This document shows, in pieces, positions 1 to 10,700 of a stretch of DNA of 23,445 bases; within the stretch, counting starts at the first letter, position 1, and each line of letters opens with the position of its first letter. Source of the DNA: a virus; IMG/VR virus record IMGVR_UViG_3300042568_000090, positions 1 to 23,445 of that record. The stretch is one strand, 5' to 3'. Below the pieces are notes generated by a model. That model ran no database searches. It saw nothing but the letters and a program-made list of their open reading frames with translations, and had not been told where the DNA came from. A program made the position numbers and the translations under genes.

Positions 1-1095
1 ATCTGCATTATCCTGAAACATTACTGGGTCAGTAAGATCTGTAACAAAATTAGTTAACCTATCTACAGTTTCTTCCTGTAACTGCCATCCATATGAAGGA
101 GAAAAAGTTTCCCACTGACCGTTATACCAAATGTAATATGTCCCAACATCTTCTTTATCTGCTTTAATTAAATATGCGTATCCAGTGACAGCCTCATCTG
201 GTAAAAATAATTCAGAGTCATACTCTTCTGCATAAATAAAAATTTCAGAATACTTATTAGGAATTTTAAGACCATAAGAAATCTCAACATATCCGTCTGG
301 CCCAATAATAGGCTCCCCACCCTTTCTTCGTGAATTAGAATCAAAGGATATAATATCTGACCAATTATTGTTTATCATCTTTTGAATTTTCCACTTTGTA
401 GGAATTTTTGCATTTGCTTGTCCGTATAGTGGATCTGAAAATGTAGAAGATGAATTAGAAAATGGTCCAAGATCGATTGTCCCAATATGAGTTTGCATTT
501 TTACAACAATTCTATTTGTTGGAACAAGATCTTTATAAACAATAAATGGTGCAGCATCTTCTATAAAGTATGAGCCGTTTGACTGTGCAGATGAGATGCC
601 ACACTCTTTACCATTTTCAGTTCTATATGAAGTCCAGTATTTAAATCCATCATCCTTATCTGGCATATAATACCTTGGACGCTTAGCCATATTTAAATTT
701 GCATGATGTAGGTATGAACCAGAAAAAAATGAAGCCTTGTTGATTCCAGATCTTGGTCTTAAAGGGCCAAAGCAGTCTTCTAAAGAATAAAGCATTTTAA
801 TCTTATCTTTTGTTTCTTTTAATACTATAGGTATCATGTCTTCATTCTCAAAGCCACCATCAATAACAACGTCTGCGTCTGTTGCTTTTGTATATGCATT
901 TGCTGCATCATTTTTATCATATGAATTTATCAATGTTTTAAATGGTGAGTCTGAAGTTGCTGGTCTATATCTATAATTACCAATCTTTTGAATGTTATTT
1001 GGTATGTTCATGTTCCACTCAGCAATAATTGCAGACTGAGTTCTTACAGCAGAAGAAGTCTCTAGGTGATTCTTTAGTTCCTCGCTATTAAACAT
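1..1095 (-). CDS. Minor tail protein, C-terminus cut by the window edge
   Basis: The minus-strand frame opens at an ATG at 1095 and stays open to the left edge, giving at least 365 residues with no stop. It begins MFNSEELKNHLETSSAVRTQ and continues with phrases such as DADVVIDGGFENED, MLYSLEDCFGPLRPRSGINK and MAKRPRYYMPDKDDGFKYW. I recall this pattern from large minor tail proteins of long-tailed actinobacteriophages, which sit two genes after the tape measure; this is recall, not a search. The start overlaps the stop of the preceding gene in a TAATG, indicating translational coupling. The visible part looks beta-rich, with many Tyr, Trp and Asn, as expected for a tail-tip or receptor-contacting protein. 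No enzymatic motif is visible. Confident as a gene, moderately confident in the tail-tip role. Confidence 0.8.
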   Translation of the reverse strand, partial: MFNSEELKNHLETSSAVRTQSAIIAEWNMNIPNNIQKIGNYRYRPATSDSPFKTLINSYDKNDAANAYTKATDADVVIDGGFENEDMIPIVLKETKDKIKMLYSLEDCFGPLRPRSGINKASFFSGSYLHHANLNMAKRPRYYMPDKDDGFKYWTSYRTENGKECGISSAQSNGSYFIEDAAPFIVYKDLVPTNRIVVKMQTHIGTIDLGPFSNSSSTFSDPLYGQANAKIPTKWKIQKMINNNWSDIISFDSNSRRKGGEPIIGPDGYVEISYGLKIPNKYSEIFIYAEEYDSELFLPDEAVTGYAYLIKADKEDVGTYYIWYNGQWETFSPSYGWQLQEETVDRLTNFVTDLTDPVMFQDNAD

Positions 1096-1760
1096 TATAC
1101 TTCTTCCAGAGTTATATTTATATTCCAAAAGTCATGATTGCTTGCTCCACGCTTTACAACAGTGTATTTAAAATCTGAAATAAACATCTCTACTACCTGA
1201 TTGTATTGATTCAAATGTGCGTAGGCATTATCATCTTTGCCAAAATTAGAATACTTATCGTAAGCAAGGTATACCCAAAATGAGCCGATATGATTTTCAT
1301 ACCAATCTAAAAGTTCTACTCCACCTGCACCGCCATCAGTTGTATATTGTAGAGATGGGGTAATTATTTCTTTTGGCTTTCCATCGCTACCAAATTCAGG
1401 ATTAAAGTAATGTGATCTTGATGGTAGCATTTCCCATGATGTTGAGATTGTCAACTTATCTGCAATATGGTATGATCTCATACGGCCATTGATCATTCTT
1501 TCCCGTTTTTCAATTCTGGTTGTAGAAATATCAATTGGCGATCTATTGTCGTCTGAAAGAATAAGAAATTGGTCTAGCATGGATGGACTAGTTTCAGAGC
1601 CAGGATCAGCATTTATCTCGTAGCCATTTGGAATATAAACCTTATAGTCTGGATTAGACTGTGTTGGGGCTGCTACAAGTGTTCCTGAGTTTTCAGAAAA
1701 TAGTATAGCCTGTGGTCTTGTATACTTTTTACGACCTGCCATATAGTTTGCTGTAGCCAT
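1095..1760 (-). CDS. Minor tail protein directly after the tape measure (distal-tail position)
   Basis: This 221-residue protein starts at an ATG that overlaps the tape-measure stop (TAATG), with a weak GGGGA about 14 nt upstream. Its place immediately after the tape measure is where siphophages encode the distal tail protein that caps the tube and anchors the tip. Visible blocks are RPQAILFSENSG near the start, LDQFLILSDDNRSPIDIS at about 60-80, the basic block TTRIEKRERMINGRMRSYHI at about 80-100 and a Tyr-rich C-terminal half ending NHDFWNINITLEEV. The alternating polar and aromatic composition suggests a beta-rich fold. There is no transmembrane segment or signal peptide. The distal-tail assignment rests on gene order; it could equally be another baseplate component. 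Confidence 0.75.
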   Translation of the reverse strand: MATANYMAGRKKYTRPQAILFSENSGTLVAAPTQSNPDYKVYIPNGYEINADPGSETSPSMLDQFLILSDDNRSPIDISTTRIEKRERMINGRMRSYHIADKLTISTSWEMLPSRSHYFNPEFGSDGKPKEIITPSLQYTTDGGAGGVELLDWYENHIGSFWVYLAYDKYSNFGKDDNAYAHLNQYNQVVEMFISDFKYTVVKRGASNHDFWNINITLEEV

Positions 1761-4700
1761 TATAGTCTATTTCCCCTAACTCTTTGTGAGTCAATACCCC
1801 TGATTTGTGCCATAACGACTCTTGCAATGTCGTCAGGATTTGCATCAGATTTTACATTAACGCTTAGGTTATAATTATACACTGATTCGCCAATTGCTGT
1901 GCCATTATTAATGGCTCTCATATTATCTGCTCCGTGAGCATTAACAGCATATTTGCTCATTACAAATTCTCCTGGACTAAGAATGGCGGGGACTGTGTCT
2001 GTTCCAAATGAAGGAATGTTTTGCATAACCATTCCACCAGAAGCAAGTTTGTTTAGTCTTCCACTAATAAGTTTATATATGTAGTTTCCATATCTAACGT
2101 GCGTTCCCTCCCTCTTCTTGTCTGGATTGTAGGAAGTGTTCATCTGCATCCCGATCATGGCTAGTCCATGTTTATTTAAAATGCCATTAGTCACATAGTC
2201 ATTTGGGTCATTTATAGTATCTGGCTTATCAATAACGAGCATCTTTGTCTCTTGTTCTTCCTTGGATAGTGACCTATTGGCAATTAACTGCCATGGATTT
2301 TGGTATGACCCCAAAGGTTTTTTCATGCTATAGTTTCTTGGATCTTCTCCTGCATTTGCTGGATCTTTTGCTGCAGTAATTGAAGGCGTAACTTTTCCAG
2401 TTGTTGCTTTTTCCCATGCAGCAAGATCTACGTAATAATTTTTATTTCTATCAACATCATATTTTTCATAATCTTCCATAACTGGTTTTTTTGAATTCTT
2501 TGTATATGTTGTTGGAGTAAATTTAATTCCAGAAGATTTTCCTGTTGCTTTTGACCAGGCGGCTGCATCAGCATAGTATGCTCTCTTACCCTCATCGGCT
2601 CCATATTTTTTAGTGTAGTCTGCCAAAACTGGCTTTTTTGAATCCTTAGTATATGTTGCTGGTTTCCATACTGGCTTAGTGTTTTGATCGCCACCGCCAC
2701 CGCCACCAGAGCCACCTGAGCCACCGCCTGATGATGTGCCGTTGGATGTTGATGGTTTTACACCCTTAAGATTATCTTTTCTGTATTGATCTGCGGTATT
2801 AACAGATGTATTATTGTAAGAAACATTTGGATTGTCCGCTGCTTCAGTAGGATCAAAGTTTGGCTTGACTGGTCCAGCACCAAGCGCTGATGCTCGTGCA
2901 TTAGCAACTCCATTATCCCCTGCTGCTCTTAATGCTTTTATTGCTTCCATTTCAGCATCATAGATTTTTTTCTTGGCTTCGTAATCTGCAAGGGCTGCTG
3001 CTTGTTTTGCTGCTGCTCTATCTGCTTCTTCTTTTGCAGCCTTGTCAAGGGCAGCAGACTCTTCAAGTATAGCCTTTTTAACTGCTGCAGCACCCATGGT
3101 AACACCATTAGCATTTAATCCAATAGTTTCATTAATCTTTGACCAACCATCTTCAATTTTTTGAACTGAAGCAAGCATTGATCCCATAAGGTTATCAAAG
3201 TCTTGTCCTGCGACTGAAGATGCCTCAATCTTTGCTGCGACTGCATCCCAGTGATCTCTAGTCTGACCTTGAACTCTAATATTATCAACAAGTTGTTGCA
3301 TAGAGTATTCGTCATTTGCAATTTGGTTATTTCTTGCATCTATTCCATCTTGCAAAGGTTCTATTTGCTTTTTATTTATATTATAAATCTCGTCTTCTTT
3401 TGCACGAATAGCAAGTTGCGCTGCCTCTCTTTTTTCTTCTAAGGCATATATATCATCTTGCTTTGTCTGAATTCTGTCGAGGAGTTGTAGCCTTGTAAGC
3501 ATTTCATTGCCAACCTTGGTAGTTGCTGTGTTTTCAAGTTCATATATCTTTTGAGCATTCTGATATTGCTTTTCTAAAATCTCATCTCTTGTTAGTCCAG
3601 ACTTTTCTCCTCTAAGGCTATTAAGTTCGTTTTGTCTAGATTGTTCTAAAGCCTTTGATGCATTCTCTGCATTTGTATCTGCCTGAGATGCTCTCATTTC
3701 TTGCGCTGCACGGGCTGCTGCTGCAATGTCACCTTGTGATAGAGCGTCCGCAAGACCTAACTGCTGCTTTTGCTGATTAACAATTTGAGCATTAACTTCT
3801 GCTACCTTAGAAAGTGCTGTAGCCTGATCATCATAACTCTTATTGATCTGCTCTGCAGCATGATTCATTACATCGAGGTCGTGAGTTAATTGTGCATTCT
3901 GTTCATTAATCTTTTGAATCGGTCTTTCGAATGCAAGTTCAATAACTCTTTGCATGTCGCTGATTTCTTCCTGATATGCTTCAATAACACGAATAATCTC
4001 AAGTTCCATCTTTCGTTGCATGTCTTCAATTGTTTTTTGAATTGGTCTAATCTGATTAAATGTTATATTCTGAATATCTAACTGAGCCTTTTCATTGGCT
4101 GCTTTATTATCCTTTAATCTCTTAACCATTGCTGTAGATCTAGCATCCACACCAGTTCTGATAAGTTGTTCTTGAACAGCAAACATTCTGTTAACAAGTT
4201 CCATACCAGGTGCTGCTGCTGCTGCAAAGTCGCCAGCATTAAACTTACCCTTAATCTCAACAATCTTTTGACCCTTGATATTATTTAAATAATCTGAGAT
4301 TGCCTTTGAGTCAATCTTTCCATCTGCAAGATCATCCATTAATTCTTTTGCAAGGTTTGGATCTTCTAACACTGTTGCAATTTGTTCAACAGAGTATCCA
4401 GCAACCTTTAGTGCAGAAGCAAGTTTTGGCATAGTGCCTGCAGCAAACTCCATTGCTGAATTTTTTGCTAGTAGGTCATTAATTACTGCTTGTTTTTGTA
4501 ATGCAGCATTGGAAGTTTTTATATCTTCAATATACTTCTTTAAGTCTGTTTTTGCAAGTAAGCCAGAGGTTAGGGCTGCAGCAACTGCTGCATTAGACAC
4601 AGCATCTAAAGCCTTTGCAGTGTCTACTCCTCCAGCCTTAAGCATTGCAAAAGCCTTATACTGATTATTTGTATTTTGAATTGCTTCTGCTTGTTCAACA

Positions 4701-7700
4701 TTAAACTCTGCTAGGGGAGCCTCATTGTATGCTGCCATAAATGCTTTTCCTGCTTCAGAGAAACCAGCAATTCTACTTTTATCAACAACGGTCTTACCTT
4801 TAACTTTTTTAGTTTCATAGGTAAACATTGACTGATTACCCTTTTTAGTTGGGTCAGCATCTTTATTTTTTAATGCCTCTAATCCCTTTGCGTCAAGCCC
4901 TGCAATATAATCTCTAAACTCTTTTGGTGCCTTTAAAGCAATAAGTCTTTGTTGCAAGCCGTCAAACAAAGTAAACATATTGGAAGCATCTTTTTGTGCA
5001 GCCTTACTTCTAAACGCTGCAAGCATAGACTCAATTGACTTAGTTGCTTTAAATGATTGATCTCTGATCATCTTAATACGCATTCCAAGAGCATCCAAGA
5101 AGTCTAATGGATTATCTGCTTTGCCTCCAGTTGGAGTCTTTACAGCGCCTGCTGCATTTGGATCAATTACTGGAAGAGTTCCTAATGCAATCTGAGTTTT
5201 TGCAGAGGCTACAGCAGTAGGATCTACCTTTACCTTTGTAATCAATGCATCAATTTCAAGTTTGGTCTGCTGAACAATATAAGTATTAATGTCTGCTGGA
5301 GCATTTCCCGCTTTTCTAAGTTCATTTAATTTATCAACCGCTATTTGATTTGCTTGTGCCTCAAAGTAATTTCTTGCTTCTTGACTTGCATAGTCCATAG
5401 ACATGATCTGGTTGTAAACCATTGTGTATGTCCTTATTGCATCTGATTGTTTTTTAGCATCTCCCTTAAACTCTTTATTTATATAATCTAAGAATCCCTG
5501 ATCAACCTTTACACTTGTATCATTTGTAAATTGAGTTACGACATCTAGAGTTACTTCTCCACCCTTAAGGTCCTTAATCTTAACCTCAAGTTCGTCCAGT
5601 CTGTCAATGTAGTATTGCATTCCAGAAACTCCACCCATTTCTTTAACAACAACCTCCATATTAATTTCTTTTCCATCTAGCCAAGATGCAAGACCAAACA
5701 AGTCTGACAATTTCTTAAATGAATCGTTATCCTGTGTTGTTACTTCAAGTGCTATCTGCTGTGCGTATTCTTTATCTTGAAAGTTTGTTAGTAGCATCAT
5801 AAACTCAGTAGTGCCAGCAGCGCCATGCATTCTGGTTCCAATATTTAAGACTGTTTCTAATTGTGGAAGACTTCCTTCAAATAAATCAAGCATTGCTGTT
5901 GTTTGGTTTGGAGTAAGAGTTCCATTTGCCATCAATAGTTTCATTTTTATCTCAAAAGACTGCGCTTCTTTACCACTCTCAAAGCCTGCGTCTTCATAAT
6001 TATTTGTTCCAAAGCCCAGAGTCTTACCGTCGGCAAACTTTGAAAGTCTGTCCGAAACTGTTGTGGCTTGTGTTGCTTGCTCTGTATTTGCATACTTATC
6101 GGTTACCGCTGCATTAAGAGATTGAGTGTATGCTGCTTCTCTTTGATTTCCACCACCAAAAAGTTTATATAAACCAAGAGTTGCTGCATCCATAAACACA
6201 TTTTGATACTGTATTTGTTCATTAAACCTTTTCATTGCATTATCTGTTGCATTGGCAATAAGATTGTTCATTTGTAATTCTGCATCTGCTGCCTTTGTTT
6301 TTAATGCAGTTAACTCACCTTCAAGTTTAATCTGTTGCTTTTTATTTGTAGTCTGTGCAAGTTGAGCCTCTAAGGTTCTGATTTCATCGTCATACCTTCT
6401 GGCAATTGCATCTGCTTGCATTTGTGCCGTTTGAACTGCGACTGCGTCTGATGCTGCTAATCCTGCTGCCTCTACTGCACCTGATTTACCGTTATACATA
6501 GCATTTTGCATATCTGCTAAATACTTTTCTGATTTTCCTTGTGCTGATGTATTTAGTCTTAGTGCTACTATAAGAGGATCTTTTGTAAGATCTTCTCCAT
6601 TAGGTCCAATAAGTGCTGCAAGTGATGCATCGACTTTTATGCCAAGGGATGTGTCCTTAAAGTTAACACCAATCTGATAAGCAATGCTTTGTGCTTGCTC
6701 TGCGCTTAATACTCCATCTTGGACATATGCTGCAAGTTCTGTTGCAAATACTTGTGCTGCTTCTTTTCCACCAGACTTTTTAATGTTTTCTTGAAGTGTT
6801 TTGCCCATCTTTTTTCCAACTTCAGACTGCATGAAGGTATCGCCAAAGTCTGAACCTTTTCTTTCTCTAACTATGTAATCTCTTGTAGTTCCACTGGACC
6901 TCTTACGCTCCATCAATTCAGATGATCCAACCTTGCCAGTTATCATTCCAATTTCTTTCATCTTTTGCGTTGAAGCAGATGTCTCACGAACAAATTTTGC
7001 TTGTGCAGCATACGATGCTTGAAGTCTTTTATTTAATAAAGCCAGTCCAGAACCAACTGCTATAATTGCTGCTGTAATCCATCCAACTGGACCCATGCCA
7101 GCAAGCATTGGGGCCATTTGTGCAAGACCTGCTGCGGTTCCAAGAGCGCCAGTTACTGCTGGTGGTGCACCAACTGCACCTGCAACCATTGTCGCCATAC
7201 CAAGAGCACCTGCTGCTTTTCCAGAAAACTTACTAGCCTTTTCTCTACGCATTCCACGCTTCTTCTTAAGAACTTGTTTTTCACTAAGAGTTGTTGGTTG
7301 TCCAGTTTCTGGATCAAGGATAATCTGTCCTTTTTTATTTTGGGTAAATCCCTGTGTTGTATCTGTTCCATATGCCTCTGCAAGTGCTTTGTCAATATCA
7401 ACATAGGTTGAAGGAATTTTATTACCAGCCTGACTTCCTGGCGGTATTGGACCATTTAAAGGTGGCTGACCAAGTTCTGCTCTCTTCTTTCTGTTGGCCT
7501 CTTCTTCAAGTCTAAGTGCTTCTCTTTTTTCTTTTGAAATCTTATCATTGGTTTGAGATATCTCTTCTGATGAATTTGCTATATCTTCTTGAGAAATTCC
7601 AGTCTGCTGTGTTGCATTAACTACATTTTCTAAATTATTAGATGTTGCATTTGCTAGTTCACTACTTGTAACAACATTGTCTGCATGGGTTGTTTGTGCA

Positions 7701-10700
7701 TCTACAGTTTCAGATGTTGCATCTACTAGTTCATCAGTCTTGTCTGCAACTAAGGTTGTAGATTCTGCTGTATCATTTGTTCCTTCAACAATACGTCTGA
7801 GGCCATCGCCTTGATCTTGTGTTCCATTAGAAATAATTTGCTGATCCTTTTTAACATCTGTTGCTGCTTTGACTGGATCTTGTGAAGAATCTTGTTCTGC
7901 ATTAGCAATTTCTGCTTCTGCCCATTTCTGTTTTGCTTCAGCGTATCTTAGTTCTGCTTCATTTGCTTTTTCTTTAGCAGCCTTTACTTGCTCATCAGTA
8001 ATAGTTGTTGGAGAGTTTCTTGCTTTTTGTGCTGCCTGTTCTTTTTCAATTGCTGCTGCTCTGGCTCTAGTCATTGCTGCTTCATTTTCAGCCTTGTCAG
8101 CATCTTCACGAGCCTTACCAATATTAATCGTGTTGCCTTTAATTTTAATGCGTGAACGACTTTCATCTTTTATCTGTGTCACAACTTGAGCCTGTGCAGT
8201 TGCTGCTTCTTCTGTTTTAACTGCTAATGTTTCAGCAGCATCTGCTGTTCTCTTTGATGATGTAACTGTTAATGATGTAGTTTGTGTTGAAACTGGGGTA
8301 TCGGACATAGAGTCTACCGTTGCAGTTGCTCCACGCTTTCTTCTTTGTCTATCTTGTGACTTAAGTATCTGTCTTTGCTCAAGGAGTTCTGGAGTGTTTA
8401 GGTCATCGTAGAATGCCTTATTAGTAAGATCCATCCTGTCAACTCTTGCTTGTGTTTCTGCTGCCGTAGGAACTGCTGCATTTCCAAGTCTTGCAGATTG
8501 AGAAACGACTGATGGAGTTCCCTCTTGCATTCCAAGAGCCAAACCTTCAGCAACTTCCTTGCCAGCCTTAATACCTTTCCTAGAGGGAGATCCTGCTGCA
8601 GTTCCATCTGAACCTCTGAGGCCATCAATTACTGCTGCCCCTAAAGCAGCGCCATCTGCTCTTGCCTGATCTATAGTAGATCCAACCGTTAGGTTTGCAG
8701 TATTTTGTTTTTGGTATGTCCCCTGCAAAGACTTTACTGTTTTTCCATTTACTTCAACTTCATCTTGTAATCCAAGTTCTTGCCTTAGTGGAACATCAGA
8801 CTTTTTAGGAACTGCAATTCTATTTCCTTGACCACCTCTGCCATCATTGGGATCAAATACAGCGTATGTAGTTGTCTTTAATAGGTTATCTACTGCTTGA
8901 CTTAACTGTGTATCAGCAGCAGCAATTCTATCATTTGCTCTAGCGACTGCTGCATAAAACTCTTCTTCTCCAAAATTTTCTGGAAGTCTGCTAATTTCAT
9001 CAGAAAGTATTCCTCCATAACTTTCCATGCTTTGTTGCATTCTTGCAAATTGTGCTGGATCCTTTAATACTTCTTCTAAAGTTGTTCCCTGTATTCTTGC
9101 CCATTCTTGGTAGATAGGAGAAAGAGTTTTTCCTGCATTTGGACCATTAAACAAAGCAGCAATCTCATCCTTTGGCATTTCAAAGTTTCCACCGTCGTCT
9201 CTTTTATTTGCTGCTTCAGGAAGCATAAACCCAAAACTACTTAATCCATACGCACGACCACCATTTTCTGCTGCGCCCCGAAGTGAAGTTGATAGACCAG
9301 TGTCAGTTCTTGTTCCATCTGCTGCTACTCTTTGTGCTTGTGTTGAAAGTCTTAGCAATTCTTGTGGATCTGTTACCTCTGCCTTTGGAGCAGCCCCATG
9401 GCCAAATACATAATTCTCATCTTCAAACCTTGTAGCAGATGCTGCATGATACTGTTCTCTAAAAGGTCTTTGTGTTACTGAGTCTGTTTGCTTTGTAAGG
9501 TTTTCAATTGCCTTTGCTGTAACAGTTTCTAATTCCGCTAAGCCCTGAGCGATTGCAGACTTAAGTCTATCTGCAAACTCTGGGCCAACTCTTTCTGCTG
9601 CCTTAGTTAATTCTTCTGTTAACTCTTTTGCAATTGCTGCCTGAGATCTAGGGTTTGGACCCATTGCTGATACTGCTGCTACAAAGTCTTCTCTATTTAA
9701 TCTAACTAATTCTTCTGCTGTTTGTTTTGTGTTTACCCCAAGAGTTCCGCCGTTATATTTTCTTACATTATCATTCATGAGTGCAGAAAGCATTGCCTTG
9801 CCAGTTGGACTTTGTGCAATTCCTGCTGGAACTACTGCCTCACCAGGTGTGAGCATTGCTGGAACCGTGTCTTTGTTACCAGTTCCTGGAACGCTAACAA
9901 TTCCTTCTGCATACTTCTTTACTTTTGGTAATCCTGAAACAGCACCTGCAGGACCTGGAACCGTGTTAAACAAGCCTGGAGCACTAGAGGCAAGAGTTCT
10001 TGCTTGACTTGCTGCATTTGTATATGCTAATGCAAGAGCATTTACTGCTCCTGTTTCTACGTTAAAAGTATCAATAAGATCTTTGTGAGTTAGGTGAAGT
10101 GCATTTGACTGTGCAAGGTTTTCAGTTTCTGCCTGAGTAAGATAATCAAACCCTCCGCCAAGAATGTTGTTTTGTCCGTTTAACTTTGCAATACCATTTC
10201 TCATCATTGCAAACAACTTAATAAGGTTTGCAACTCCGTTAGCAACAAGACCAAATGTCATAAGGGCTGCTGGAGCAACTAATCCTAGAACGCCAATAAT
10301 TGTTGTAATTACTCTCTTTGTTCCGTCCCCAAGATTATTAAACTTTTCAAGAATTTTTCCTGCAAATTTTACAATTGGAGTAATCGCTTGCAGAAATGCT
10401 TTTCCTACTGGAATAAGTTGAAGTTTAAGGTCTTCAAGGGATTTCTTAAACTTTATGCCTACTGAATCTTCTACTTTACCAAGTTCTCTCTCAGATAGAA
10501 TTGCCAACTCTTCAACAGATGCTCCTGCTAACCCTAATGCTCTGGCTGCTTGAGAAGAATCTTTTGCAACGTTTTGGAACAATGTTGATAGACGAGAAAA
10601 CTGAAACTTACCAAATAGTTGCTCAATTGCTCTAGCACGGTTTAGTGGATCTAGTGTATCAAGTGCCTGGGCAAGTCCAACAACAGTTCCTTTTAAATTG

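Noticed and set aside
7095-7455. Several open frames of about 100 codons on both strands inside the tape measure
   Set aside because: They arise from the Ala/Gly-rich coding sequence there, overlap each other and have no start signals.
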